Positions 19,935 to 29,028 of a stretch of 64,000 bases of DNA are shown here, in pieces. This DNA comes from SHVO01 sp041906145 (GTDB lineage: Bacteria > Pseudomonadota > Alphaproteobacteria > Rhodospirillales > Rhodospirillaceae). The notes under the pieces are model-generated. The model was given only the letters and a program-made list of their open reading frames with translations. It did no database searches and had not been told where the DNA came from. Position 1 is the first letter of the stretch. Each line of letters opens with the position of its first letter. The translations under genes and the position numbers were made by a program. Where the stretch lies: assembly GCA_041906145.1 (NCBI GenBank), contig JAYRJU010000001.1, positions 868,001 to 932,000 on the forward strand. Direction: 5' to 3'.

Positions 19935-22319
19935 TTAGAACGGCAGCAGATTGTAAGAGTTGCTGAATTGCTGTTGGAATAAAGGATCGAAGGGCGTGTT
20001 GGCCATGAATGGAGTCTGCTGTTCGGCCGGCGGCGAGAACAGCTCCGATGGCGGAGGCGTTAAGATCGCGCTCAAGGTGTCATCGACAAAGACCGTGGTG
20101 GAGCGCGCCACTTGAAGCGGTAATGCATCCAAAGCAATCGCCGGCGGGGCCATGACGGCGGCGAGATCGGCGGCGGTAAGGCCTTCCGCAGTCGCGGCGC
20201 TCGCCGGCGCAACGGAGACGGAATAGCTGCCGATGCCCGTACTGTAGGCGAGCGCATCGATGATGTAGGTGCCGGTCGCCGACGGTGTGTAGTTGAGCAC
20301 GGCGGACGCGCCGAGGCCGCTGCTTGACGCCGTCGCAAGCTGAAAGCCGCTCCCATTGCGCACGTAAAACTGGGATTCCGTCCAGCGTAACGCGCTGCCG
20401 GTGGCGGTTCCGGAAACCCTGATCGTATACGTCGTGTTCGCGGTGAGAGTCGTGCGGAACCAGTCGCGGTCCCCGGCGGTTTCGATGAGCCCTTCCGCTG
20501 TGGCGCCGACCGCCACCGTGCCGGCCGTGCCGGTATTCGCGGTGTAATCGTCGGGATCGCTGGCCGCGGCAACGGTGTAGGTGCCGGTCGCGGCCGATGA
20601 ATTGGAGCGCATCGCGAGGTAGTACGTACCCGATGCGCTTGCCCGGAACATCAGACGCGCATCCGCGCCGGCGCCGCTGTCGTTGTCCGCGACAAGCACG
20701 GTTCCGCTGAAATTGAGGAGCTGCAGGGCAGGGTCGGTCAAACTGCCGCCGCTGGAAGCGCTGCCGCGCGCGTCGAACCGGTAAAGCGTGCCTGCCGTCA
20801 ATGTGACCCGCACCCAGTCGATATCGCCGGCGGTCCCGATACTGCCGGTGAGGGTTCCGCCGACCGTGACAACGCCGCTGGTGGCGGTGGTGGCGGTATA
20901 ATCGTCGCCCGATGTTCCGTTGGGCGCGACGCTGAGCGTATACGTGCCCGTACCGCTGCTGCCGGCGGCCGCTTCGATATAGTGAACACCGGTGTAGGCG
21001 GCGGTGTAGGTGAGCTGCGCGTCCAGGCCCGTGCCGGAATCGTCGTCGGACCCATAGGTGACGCCGCTGGACGATTTTACGCGCACGTAAGGATCGGCGA
21101 GCGTTCCGCCGCCGCTGGCCGAGCCGCGCAGGTCGATACGGTAGGACTGACCGGCGGTCAAAGTGACCGCGAACCAGTCGGCGTCCGTGCTGGTTTCCAG
21201 GCGGCCAGTGACGGAGCCGCCAACCGCGACCGCGCCCGTCGTACTGGAATTGGCGGTGTAATCGTCCGCCGTCGACGAGGTGGCGACGGCGACGGTGTAG
21301 GTTCCCTGTTCACCGCCGAAGCCTGTTGCCGCGATGTAATAGGTTCCGGTTGTGGTGGCGGTATAGAGGATCTGTGAGTCTGTGCCGGTTCCACTGTCGT
21401 CGTCGGTCACGAGCTCGGTGCGCGTGGGGCTAAGAAGGCGCATATAAGGGTCAAGCAACGTGCCGCCAGTGGAATCATAGCCGCGCAGGTCGAAGCGGTA
21501 ACTGACCCCCGCGGTGAGATTCACGCGGAACCAATCTTCATCGACGTTGGTATCGATACGCCCTGTGGCGGTTCCGCCGACGGTAACGCTCGCCGTTGTG
21601 GTGGCGTCGGCCGGATAGTCGTCAATGGTGGGGATCGTCCCGGGGGAGCCGTAGACCGCGCGAATGCCCGCGATATCGTCGCTGGTGAGTTCGGTGACGC
21701 TGGAATTCTGCGACGCGTTCATCACGGTCGGCATATCGTTCTCATGGTCGAGGCCGAGCGCGTGGCCAACCTCGTGGAGAACGAGTGTGTAAAAATCGGC
21801 GGTGCCGGAGGCGGGCGATGAGCCGACGATCTGGACGGAGCCGTCGATCAGCCGGTAGCGGCGGCCGAGATCGAAGGAGATATAGGAATTGCGGATGACG
21901 CTGCCGCTGTACCAGGTATTCGCGAGACCGATGGTGCCCGCGCTTTGCGCCTGCAGCTCGTCGAACACGAGCACGATGTTGGCGGTCGACGGCGAGGTCG
22001 TCTCAACGAAGGTGAAATTGCCGACCTCGTCCCAACGGGAGAAGGCCTGGCGAATGGACGGCATGAAAACCGAGGAGATCGCGGCAACGGCGCTCGTGTA
22101 TTCGGAATCGGCTGGGATGCTTTGCCCGGCCGTGACGACCGCCCAAGTGATCGTGCCGCCGGCGGTGCCGCGCGTACCGTTGCCCCATTTGTAGCTCTCG
22201 AGCTCATAGGACGGGCGCTCGTACTGGGGGACGACGGCGATCGGCGCGGTCAGAGGCAGACTTACGGCGTTGACGCCGCCGTCCAGTTTCTCCAGAACGC
22301 CGCTCTGGCCGTCCGGCAT
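19935..22319 (-). CDS. Secreted matrixin/serralysin-like metalloprotease with PPC-like repeats
   Basis: I start this at ATG 22319 (794 residues, MPDGQSG...), preceded by GGGGGCG, and reject the longer frame to 22400. The zinc-protease domain carries HEVGHALGLDHE (residues 182-193), the extended HExxHxxGxxH motif, with a Met-turn VMNAS about 8 residues later. After it come four repeats of about 115 residues, each opening DDYxA and containing GxxxTGxIxxxxDxDWFxVxLxAG and YRxDxRG: bacterial pre-peptidase C-terminal (PPC)-like modules. There is no Sec signal and no RTX repeats. The short hydrophobic C-terminus (NSYNLLPF) could be a type I secretion signal. Repeat copies are similar in DNA, suggesting recent duplication. 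Confidence 0.85.
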   Translation of the reverse strand: MPDGQSGVLEKLDGGVNAVSLPLTAPIAVVPQYERPSYELESYKWGNGTRGTAGGTITWAVVTAGQSIPADSEYTSAVAAISSVFMPSIRQAFSRWDEVGNFTFVETTSPSTANIVLVFDELQAQSAGTIGLANTWYSGSVIRNSYISFDLGRRYRLIDGSVQIVGSSPASGTADFYTLVLHEVGHALGLDHENDMPTVMNASQNSSVTELTSDDIAGIRAVYGSPGTIPTIDDYPADATTTASVTVGGTATGRIDTNVDEDWFRVNLTAGVSYRFDLRGYDSTGGTLLDPYMRLLSPTRTELVTDDDSGTGTDSQILYTATTTGTYYIAATGFGGEQGTYTVAVATSSTADDYTANSSTTGAVAVGGSVTGRLETSTDADWFAVTLTAGQSYRIDLRGSASGGGTLADPYVRVKSSSGVTYGSDDDSGTGLDAQLTYTAAYTGVHYIEAAAGSSGTGTYTLSVAPNGTSGDDYTATTATSGVVTVGGTLTGSIGTAGDIDWVRVTLTAGTLYRFDARGSASSGGSLTDPALQLLNFSGTVLVADNDSGAGADARLMFRASASGTYYLAMRSNSSAATGTYTVAAASDPDDYTANTGTAGTVAVGATAEGLIETAGDRDWFRTTLTANTTYTIRVSGTATGSALRWTESQFYVRNGSGFQLATASSSGLGASAVLNYTPSATGTYIIDALAYSTGIGSYSVSVAPASAATAEGLTAADLAAVMAPPAIALDALPLQVARSTTVFVDDTLSAILTPPPSELFSPPAEQQTPFMANTPFDPLFQQQFSNSYNLLPF

Positions 22320-22430
22320 ATCGCCCCCATCTTCCTGCGCGGGCGCGAATGACAAACGCGCCGAACCCGCCCACCGTGTACTATAACGGCGCCTGCCCAA
22401 AAACGTAGCCTTGATGAACTTACGACCCGC

Positions 22431-22877
22431 ATGAGCGATACAGCCGCAGCCCCCATGATCGTCCCGGAAATGAGCTTCGACGAGCTCACCGAGAACTTTG
22501 CCGTATTTGACGATTGGGAAGACCGCTACCGCTACCTGATCGATCTGGGGCGCAAGCTGCCGCCCTTCCCGGACGCGCTAAAGACCGAAGCCAACAAGGT
22601 GCGCGGCTGCATGAGCCAAGTGTGGATGGTGCCGGGGCATCCCGCGGACGACGCAAGCCGATTCGCCTTCGCGGCGGACAGTGACGCGCACATCGTCAAA
22701 GGATTGGTCGCCGTGCTTGGCATTCTGTTCTCGGGAAAGACGCCGCAGGAGATCGGTTCAACCGATACGGAGGCCGCCTTCCAAGCCCTCGGCCTCGACC
22801 AGCACCTAAGTCCCAGCCGCCGCAATGGGTTGGTGTCGATGGTGGAGAAGATCAAGAGTTACGCGCAAAAAGAGTGA
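22431..22877 (+). CDS. sufE: Cysteine desulfuration protein SufE
   Basis: This 148-residue protein has the SufE fold landmarks: DWEDRYRYLIDLGRKLPPFPD, the active Cys in VRGCMSQVWM, and KGLVAVLGILFSGKTPQEI. SufE accepts persulfide sulfur from the desulfurase SufS and stimulates Fe-S cluster assembly. No other suf gene is in the window, so it is a detached copy, as is common in Alphaproteobacteria. It is divergent from the metalloprotease gene. Confidence 0.95.
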   Translation: MSDTAAAPMIVPEMSFDELTENFAVFDDWEDRYRYLIDLGRKLPPFPDALKTEANKVRGCMSQVWMVPGHPADDASRFAFAADSDAHIVKGLVAVLGILFSGKTPQEIGSTDTEAAFQALGLDQHLSPSRRNGLVSMVEKIKSYAQKE

Positions 22878-22967
22878 AATCGCGTACGTGGAGTTTGTCA
22901 CTTGGCCCCCGTTCAGCGCCGTTTTATCACAGGCGCGGGGTGACTAACCGGGTGTGGGGTTTTCGAC

Positions 22968-23204
22968 ATGACTGATTCAATCGCGGCGCTGAAGGCCGCC
23001 GTTCTGCGGTGGAAGTGCCGCGCTTATTCCTTCGCCGCCATGCCGTTCATCGCCGTCATCGGCGTCGACGTCGTCTCGCGCGGCGTGGTGCTGCCGTCAT
23101 GGGGGACCGGCGCGATGGCGTTGGCGGCCGGCGCGCTCGGCGCACTGTCCTGCATCGCGAGTTTTGACCATCGCGATCTGACGGGAAAGCTGGTCTGGTT
23201 TTAG
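22968..23204 (+). CDS. Small two-helix membrane protein, unknown
   Basis: I do not recognise this 78-residue protein. It has two hydrophobic segments, about 20-37 (YSFAAMPFIAVIGVDVVS) and 46-64 (GAMALAAGALGALSCIAS), separated by a short loop, with a basic N-terminal helix (ALKAAVLRWKCR). The start ATG at 22968 is preceded by GTGGGG. It lies 90 bases past sufE and converges on the phosphodiesterase gene. Codon use resembles its neighbours, so I think it is real. Confidence 0.5.
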   Translation: MTDSIAALKAAVLRWKCRAYSFAAMPFIAVIGVDVVSRGVVLPSWGTGAMALAAGALGALSCIASFDHRDLTGKLVWF

Positions 23205-23265
23205 GCGTTCGCCAAAGCCAGGTGCATTGCCCGCATAAGCGGACAATCACAAACAGCGTGACTAT

Positions 23266-24900
23266 TTAAGCGAACAGCCTGCGGTCGAGCTTCTTGATGA
23301 AGCTCCACGGATCCGGATCGGGTTTGCCGAACAGGAAGCCTTGCACGTATTCGACGCCGCAATCGCGCACGAATTCGAGGCCTTCCTTGCTGTCGACCAT
23401 CTCGGCGATAGTCTCCACATCCATGGTCTTGCAGAGCGTGGTGAGCGCCTTCAGGAAGGCGCGGCCCTTGGGAGCGGTTTGCGCGTTCTTCACGGCGCTG
23501 CCGTCGAGCTTCACGACATCGACTTCGAGCACCGAGAGATATTGGAAACTGGCGGCGCCCGCGCCGAAATCGTCCAGGCAGACGTGGAAGCCTTTTTTGC
23601 GCAAGCCTTGGACGAAGTTGTTGGCTTGAGCCAGGTCGGCGACGCGCGCGGATTCGGTGATCTCGAACACCAGGAAATTGCTGAGCCATTTATCGGCGTC
23701 GAGCATGGCGTGGAGTTCTTTGGAATACTGTTCGTTGCCGACCGACATGCCGGAGATATTGACGGCGATGGAGACCTTGTCCGCGCGGTTCTTGCGCAGC
23801 CAGTCGACGCATTTGCGCGCCATGGCGATATCGAACTCGGTGATCAGTCCGGTCTCTTCGGCGAAGGTGATGTACTTGTAGGGGCTTTCCTCGAAGTTCC
23901 CATTGAAGCGCACGAGCGCCTCGTAGTGGTGCACCGCGCCGGTCCGCGCATCGAAGATCGGATGGAACGCGACCTGGAAATCGTTGCCGCCGACGAGGTT
24001 GCGGAACTTGTTCAGGGACTCGACGGTGTCGTGAACCAGCTTGTTCATGTTGGCGGCGATGTCCTTCACGTTGAAGGCGTCGCCGACCTGTTCCTTGAAG
24101 TGATTGATCGTGTAGACGAGCCCCTTGGCGAGGTCGGCTTCGTCCACGCCCGCGATATCGACCTCGACCGTGCCGGCCTGCGCGACCACGCCCTTGCCGG
24201 TGGGGTCGAACGCCTTGGTGGCTTCAGTCAGTTTCGCTTCAAGGGCGGCGACATCCATGCCCTTTTCGGCGACGATCCCGAATTTGCCTTCGCCGACTTC
24301 ACCGGCGGCATCACCGCCCAGTGAATTGGCGCGCAGGGTCGTGCCCACGGTGGTGAGCAGGTGTTCGCGCTCTTCTTCGTCGAGGCTGTCGGCGAGGGCT
24401 TCGAAGCCCGGCAAATTGACGAGGGTCAGTTCAGCGTTGGGACCGGCGGCCTTCAGTTTCTCGACCGCGAGCTGGGAGAAGGAGTCCCCCGTCAGCAGGC
24501 CCGTACCTTTGTCGCGCGCGACACCCTGTTCGGCTTCACCCTTTTCGGTCAGGTGCGCTTGGGTGCGGAACGCCAGGAAGAAATGGTCCTTCAGGTCCGG
24601 CATGACATAGCCGGCGAAACCCAGAGGCGGGGTCAGACCCTTGGCGCCTTGCAGCTTCACTTTGACGTTATCGATACGGCCCTTCTTGGCCGTCATGTGC
24701 AGGAGCTGATCGACCAGGACGCGGTCTTTCGGCGAGACGACGTCCATGAAATTGCGCCCGATCAGGCCTTCCGGCCCGAGACCCAAGAGAGCTTTGGTCG
24801 CACCGACGGCAAAGGAAATCCGCTGCTGCGGATCCAGCTCGATCAGGATGTCGGCCCAACAAAAGGCGAAGGCGACAAAGCGGTCGCGCGCGGTGTTCAT
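23266..24900 (-). CDS. PAS / degenerate GGDEF / EAL cyclic-di-GMP phosphodiesterase
   Basis: The protein (544 residues) has an N-terminal PAS-like domain (about 15-115, ALLGLGPEGLIGRNFMDVVSP). A GGDEF-like domain follows at about 150-285, in which the signature is degenerate (GEGKF). The EAL domain (about 305-535) retains the residues needed for catalysis: YEALVRF, VNISG, FEITES, CLDDFGAG, VVKLDG, an Asn/Glu set in ETIAEM, and EYVQGFLFGKP. It therefore probably hydrolyses cyclic-di-GMP in response to the PAS signal. There are no transmembrane helices. The gene is divergent from the PAS protein at 25146. Confidence 0.9.
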   Translation of the reverse strand: MNTARDRFVAFAFCWADILIELDPQQRISFAVGATKALLGLGPEGLIGRNFMDVVSPKDRVLVDQLLHMTAKKGRIDNVKVKLQGAKGLTPPLGFAGYVMPDLKDHFFLAFRTQAHLTEKGEAEQGVARDKGTGLLTGDSFSQLAVEKLKAAGPNAELTLVNLPGFEALADSLDEEEREHLLTTVGTTLRANSLGGDAAGEVGEGKFGIVAEKGMDVAALEAKLTEATKAFDPTGKGVVAQAGTVEVDIAGVDEADLAKGLVYTINHFKEQVGDAFNVKDIAANMNKLVHDTVESLNKFRNLVGGNDFQVAFHPIFDARTGAVHHYEALVRFNGNFEESPYKYITFAEETGLITEFDIAMARKCVDWLRKNRADKVSIAVNISGMSVGNEQYSKELHAMLDADKWLSNFLVFEITESARVADLAQANNFVQGLRKKGFHVCLDDFGAGAASFQYLSVLEVDVVKLDGSAVKNAQTAPKGRAFLKALTTLCKTMDVETIAEMVDSKEGLEFVRDCGVEYVQGFLFGKPDPDPWSFIKKLDRRLFA

Positions 24901-25078
24901 GGGTACTATCGAGTCAAAGAGATGTCTTTGATGTTCTTAGCAATAATAGTCCGCCATGCCTACCCGTCGCGTGAAGCGCTGGGGGATGATTTCGCCCCTC
25001 GGTGGCGGCCGCTATTTTAGGCGCGCGCCCGATAGTTGAGAGAGTGCGGACCAAGCCAAACTGCGCGTCGCCTTGTGA

Positions 25079-25119
25079 CGCGGCGGCGCGCGGCGCACCT
25101 TATGGCGCGCGCCGCCGCG
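25079..25119 (+). promoter_or_regulatory. Very GC-rich hairpin in the leader of the PAS-protein gene
   Basis: CGCGGCGGCGCGC (25079-25091) and GCGCGCCGCCGCG (25107-25119) are perfect 13-base complementary arms around a 15-base loop, 27 bases before the ATG at 25146. There is no T tract, so it is not a standard terminator. It may affect translation of the downstream gene, or may only reflect high GC. The rest of 24901-25078 shows no gene. Confidence 0.4.
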
Positions 25120-25145
25120 AGCAACCGGCGATAGTGGGGGGAAGA

Positions 25146-25640
25146 ATGGCCCAGAACTGCCAAATCCCGTTACAAGTCCTGGATGTCGACGCGGTGACCC
25201 ACCCCGTGATCGGGGCCCTGGCCGACTACTGGTGTGCCTTGGGCGCCGGCGTGCCGCCCGCGCGCGCCGCCTTCGACTTCATGGCAATCTATAAAGAGGC
25301 ACCGCACCTTCTTATGGCCGAGCGCCTCGCGCCGGAGACTTTCAAGTTCATTTATTGCGGAACGGCGATCGCGGACAATTTTCCGCGCGATCTGACAGGG
25401 GCCACGTATAGCCCTACGACACCGCGGGTCAGCCGGATCGACTGGCCGGGTTTTTTCAGCGTGGTGCTGGACAGTCCTTGCCTGCGCTACGGCCGCGAGC
25501 ACATCGACTGGGCCAACGCGGACAATAGCGAGATCATCTATTGCGCCTGCCCGCTTTTGGGAAAGGACGGGCGGCCCAGCTATGTCGTGGCTTGCCTCGT
25601 GTTCCTGGAACGCTCGCCCTTCGATATTGGGAGGCTGTAG
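25146..25640 (+). CDS. PAS-domain protein of the alphaproteobacterial PF07310-like family
   Basis: This 164-residue protein starts at ATG 25146 behind GGGGGGAAG. An upstream extension to 25002 would be Arg/Ala-rich and run through the GC hairpin. The body (VIGALADYWCALGAGVPPARAAFDFMAIYKEAPHLLMAERL..., then FKFIYCGTAIADNFPRDLTG) matches small PAS proteins widespread in Alphaproteobacteria. Their role is unknown. It lacks an output domain. It is immediately upstream of the VOC gene on the same strand, with a 76-base gap. Confidence 0.75.
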   Translation: MAQNCQIPLQVLDVDAVTHPVIGALADYWCALGAGVPPARAAFDFMAIYKEAPHLLMAERLAPETFKFIYCGTAIADNFPRDLTGATYSPTTPRVSRIDWPGFFSVVLDSPCLRYGREHIDWANADNSEIIYCACPLLGKDGRPSYVVACLVFLERSPFDIGRL

Positions 25641-25716
25641 GCTTCGCAGTCTGGTTCTTGCCAGGACGGCGCGCGCGGACCAAACTCCCCCCGCTTACAA
25701 CCAGCGAGTCCCTCAC

Positions 25717-26229
25717 GTGCGCGCATTTTTCCTGTCCTTTGTTATTATGGCCGGCCTTTCGACGGGCGCGGCGCAGGCGACGACCATACCGCGGATCACG
25801 CTGGTCGTGTCCGATATCGAGAAGTCGATCACCTTCTATGAGCGCCTGGGCTTTTTGAAGAGTTCCGACGAAGCGCGCACGGGCGCGCAGCAAATCCATG
25901 GCGCGGACGATCTGCCGCTGACCGCCGACGCGACCCGCAGCCGCATAGTGGTGATGAAGGGCGAAGGCCAGACCTCGGAGATCGCGCTGCTGTGGTACGA
26001 CCGGCCGCCCCTTGCCAGCGCACGCAGCAATCTCATGGGCCTCGGCACCGGCGATGTGATCATCGGCGTGGTCGTGCCCGACCTGCAAACGGCTTATGCG
26101 GCACTCGACCGCATCGGCGCGCGAATCGAAAAGGGCCCGAATGCCTTCACCGCGGCGCCTTTGGGCGTACGTCTGTACGCCTACGATCCCGACGGCCACA
26201 TGGTCGAGCTGACGCAAGCGGGTAGATAG
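25717..26229 (+). CDS. Exported VOC (glyoxalase/bleomycin-resistance fold) protein
   Basis: I start this at GTG 25717 (170 residues) because it gives a clear signal peptide, VRAFFLSFVIMAGLSTGAAQA. Starting earlier would bury that in an unnatural N-terminus. The mature part is one VOC module: IPRITLVVSDIEKSITFYERLGF, then DVIIGVVVPDLQTAYAALDRIGARI and RLYAYDPDGHMVELTQ. Only part of the metal-binding set is obvious, so I cannot name a reaction. An exported VOC protein is unusual but not unknown. Confidence 0.75.
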   Translation: MRAFFLSFVIMAGLSTGAAQATTIPRITLVVSDIEKSITFYERLGFLKSSDEARTGAQQIHGADDLPLTADATRSRIVVMKGEGQTSEIALLWYDRPPLASARSNLMGLGTGDVIIGVVVPDLQTAYAALDRIGARIEKGPNAFTAAPLGVRLYAYDPDGHMVELTQAGR

Positions 26230-26275
26230 CAACGCGGCTGAGACCGCCCCACCGAGTGTCGTGCCGCACCAGCGC

Positions 26276-28021
26276 TTATTTCCCGATCACAACGCCTTCG
26301 CGGCGCGGGTCAGCGCCGCCGACGAGGCCGTCCTTGGTGACGCGGATCGCGTGAATGCCGCTGGCGGAATTATTGACGCGCACGGTATGGCCGAGTTTCT
26401 CGAGATCGGCTTTCACCGGTTCCAGCCCCTCTTCCAACATGACGTTGTTGCCCATGCCCAGCACGAAGGGCGAGGCGGCGGCGTTGGCGGGCGACATGTC
26501 CCAATCGATCATCGCGACGAGAGTCTTCACCACGAAGCCGACGATGGCGGGCCCGCCAGGCGAGCCGAGCACCATTTCGAGCTTGCCGTCCTTGTTGAAG
26601 ACGATGGTCGGCGTCATGGAGCTGCGCGGACGCTTTTCGCCGGCGACGCGATTGGCGACGCTGCGCTTCTCGGCGACATCTTCATAAGAGAAGTCGGTGA
26701 GCTGATTGTTGAGGATGAAACCGCCCTTGGTCATCAAACGTGACCCGAACCCGCTTTCGATGGTGCTGGTCATGGCCACGGCGTTGCCGTCACGGTCGAC
26801 GATGGAGAAGTGCGTGGTGGACGGAAGCTCGGGGCTGTCGGCGGTCACGAAGGCATGTTTGGTCGGCACCTTGCCGGCTTCGGCCACGGGAAGACGCTGG
26901 TCTTCCTTCACAAGCGCGGCGCGCTGCTTGAGGTAGTCCGGGGCGATGAGCGCTTCAGTAGGCACGGGCACGGAATCCGGATCGGCCATGTAGACAGCAC
27001 GGTCAGCAAAGGAGAGCCGGCCGGCTTCAGCCATCAGGTGATAAGAGGTCGGCGACTTCGGTCCTAGGGCACGTAAGTTATGCGGCTCAAGGATCGCGAG
27101 GCTTTGGATGACGCCGATGCCGCCCGAAGACGGCGGACCCATGCCGCAGACTTTATACGTGCGGTATCCGCCGCAGACGGGCGGACGCTCGACGGCTTTA
27201 TAGGCTTTCAGATCCTCGAGGGTCATGTCGCCGGGGTTCTGCGGCGCGGAGTCCACGGTCTGCACGATATCGGCGGCGATGGCGCCGGTATAGAAAGCGT
27301 CCGCGCCCTTGGTTGCGATCTCGCGCAAGGTGGCGGCGAAGGCCGGGTTCTTGAGGATGGTGCCGGCGGCTTTCGCCTGACCGTTGGCGTCATAATAGAA
27401 TGACTTCGCCGGTTCGATCATCGCGAGATTACGGTCGCCGGCGAGCAACGCGTTCAAGCGCGGCGAAATAGCGAAACCGTTTTCCGCCAGCGTGATGGCG
27501 GGCTGGAACACACGCGCCCACGGCAGCTTGCCGTGATTCTTGTGCGCGAGTTCCATCACGCGCACGAGGCCGGGCACGCCGACCGATTTTCCCCCGACAA
27601 TGGCCTGCATGCGGCTCATGGGTTTGCCGTCCTGGGTGAGGAAGCGGTTTTCTTCGGCCGCTTTCGGCGCTTCTTCGCGGCCATCGTAGGTCCGCAAGGC
27701 CGACGCCTTGGCATCCCAATGCACGATGAACGCGCCGCCGCCGATGCCCGAGGATTGCGGTTCGACGAGATTGAGCACGAGATTGACGGCGATGGCGGCG
27801 TCGAGCGCTGAACCGCCGGCCGCGAGAATGTCCGCCCCGGCCTGCACCGCGAACGGATTCGCGGCCGCGACCATCCATTCCTTACCTGTGCCGCTTTTCG
27901 GCTCGGAGCGTCCCGTGAAGGCTTCCGGATCGGAGGCTTCGGGCTTCGCGATCTGCGCGAAGGCCGAACTGCTCATCGCGAGGATGACAAAAGCGGAGAC
28001 GCTGCGGAGGACTGTTTTCAT
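26276..28021 (-). CDS. ggt: Gamma-glutamyltransferase
   Basis: This 581-residue precursor has a signal peptide (MKTVLRSVSAFVILAMSSSAFAQ), so the enzyme should be periplasmic. The autocleavage nucleophile is the Thr at 402 in PSTTHFSIVD, which separates large and small subunits. Later come VAMTSTIESGFGSRLM, GFILNNQLTDFSY and RPRSSMTPTIV, typical of the family. It transfers or hydrolyses gamma-glutamyl groups, chiefly of glutathione. The start overlaps the stop of oppF (ATGA). It is the last gene of the peptide-importer operon, suggesting use of glutathione or gamma-glutamyl peptides. Confidence 0.95.
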   Translation of the reverse strand: MKTVLRSVSAFVILAMSSSAFAQIAKPEASDPEAFTGRSEPKSGTGKEWMVAAANPFAVQAGADILAAGGSALDAAIAVNLVLNLVEPQSSGIGGGAFIVHWDAKASALRTYDGREEAPKAAEENRFLTQDGKPMSRMQAIVGGKSVGVPGLVRVMELAHKNHGKLPWARVFQPAITLAENGFAISPRLNALLAGDRNLAMIEPAKSFYYDANGQAKAAGTILKNPAFAATLREIATKGADAFYTGAIAADIVQTVDSAPQNPGDMTLEDLKAYKAVERPPVCGGYRTYKVCGMGPPSSGGIGVIQSLAILEPHNLRALGPKSPTSYHLMAEAGRLSFADRAVYMADPDSVPVPTEALIAPDYLKQRAALVKEDQRLPVAEAGKVPTKHAFVTADSPELPSTTHFSIVDRDGNAVAMTSTIESGFGSRLMTKGGFILNNQLTDFSYEDVAEKRSVANRVAGEKRPRSSMTPTIVFNKDGKLEMVLGSPGGPAIVGFVVKTLVAMIDWDMSPANAAASPFVLGMGNNVMLEEGLEPVKADLEKLGHTVRVNNSASGIHAIRVTKDGLVGGADPRREGVVIGK

Positions 28022-29028
28022 GGGGCTACCTTAGTTTCCCGGCCGGTTTCACGCCAGTGATGACACCAGACGTCGTGGCCGGCGCCGGGCTGGTCGCGCG
28101 GCGGTGCGGCATCGGCGCAAATCGCCGTCGCGCGCGGGCAACGAGTGCGAAAAACGCAGCCCGAGGGCGGCTTTAGCGGGGACGGCAGTTCGCCCGCCAA
28201 GGGCAATCGCGGCCGCGCGCGGGCGGCCATGGGATCGGGCACCGGCACCGCCGCGAGCAACGCCTGGGTGTAGGGATGACGCGGGGACGCGTAAAGAGCA
28301 TCGCGCGGCGCGATCTCCATCGTCTTGCCGAGATAGAGCACCATGACCCGGTGCGAGATGTGCCGCACGATGGACAGATCGTGACTGATGAAGATCATCG
28401 TCAGGTTCATGGCGCGCTGCAGCTCCATAAGCAGGTTCACGACCTGCGCACGGATCGAAACATCCAAGGCGCTGACGGGTTCGTCGCAGACCACGAGCTT
28501 AGGCTCTAGGATCATCGCCCGCGCGATACCGATGCGCTGGCACTGGCCGCCGGAGAATTCGTGCGGGTACCGGTTGACCATCGCGGGATGCAGGCCAACG
28601 CGGGCCATCATGTCCTTCACCTTGGCCTTCATGTCGGCCTTGGACATCGAGGGGCGATAGTTGCGCAAAGGTTCGGCGATAATATCACCGGCGGTCATGC
28701 GCGGGTCCAAGCTCGCCAGCGGATCCTGGAACACGATCTGCATCCGCTCGCGCTCGGCCTTCAGTTCCTTCGCGTCCAAATCGGTGAGCGTGCGACCTAG
28801 CCACGCAACCGCGCCGCCGGTGGCCGGCAGAAGCTGGAGCACGGCGCGGCCCAAGGTCGACTTGCCGCAGCCGGACTCGCCGACAACGCCCAAGGTCTCG
28901 CCCGCTTTCAGCTCGAAGCTAACGCCGTCGAGGGCCTTCAGCGGCGTGTAGGTCCCCACAATCAGGCCGCCGGTGCGCACCGGGTAGTGGACCTTGAGGT
29001 CCTTCACATCGAGCAGGGGCGCGCTCAT
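28018..29028 (-). CDS. oppF: Peptide/glutathione ABC importer ATPase (OppF/DppF/GsiA-type)
   Basis: This 336-residue protein starts at ATG 29028, overlapping the oppD stop by 4 bases. The upstream extension to 29103 is discarded because it lies inside oppD. It has Walker A GESGCGKST, signature FSGGQCQRIGIARA, Walker B VVCDEPVSALDVS, and the C-terminal oligopeptide/dipeptide transporter region with Cys residues CVFRTRCPRATAIC that bind an Fe-S cluster in some members. It pairs with oppD as the ATPase heterodimer. Confidence 0.92.
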   Translation of the reverse strand: MSAPLLDVKDLKVHYPVRTGGLIVGTYTPLKALDGVSFELKAGETLGVVGESGCGKSTLGRAVLQLLPATGGAVAWLGRTLTDLDAKELKAERERMQIVFQDPLASLDPRMTAGDIIAEPLRNYRPSMSKADMKAKVKDMMARVGLHPAMVNRYPHEFSGGQCQRIGIARAMILEPKLVVCDEPVSALDVSIRAQVVNLLMELQRAMNLTMIFISHDLSIVRHISHRVMVLYLGKTMEIAPRDALYASPRHPYTQALLAAVPVPDPMAARARPRLPLAGELPSPLKPPSGCVFRTRCPRATAICADAAPPRDQPGAGHDVWCHHWRETGRETKVAP

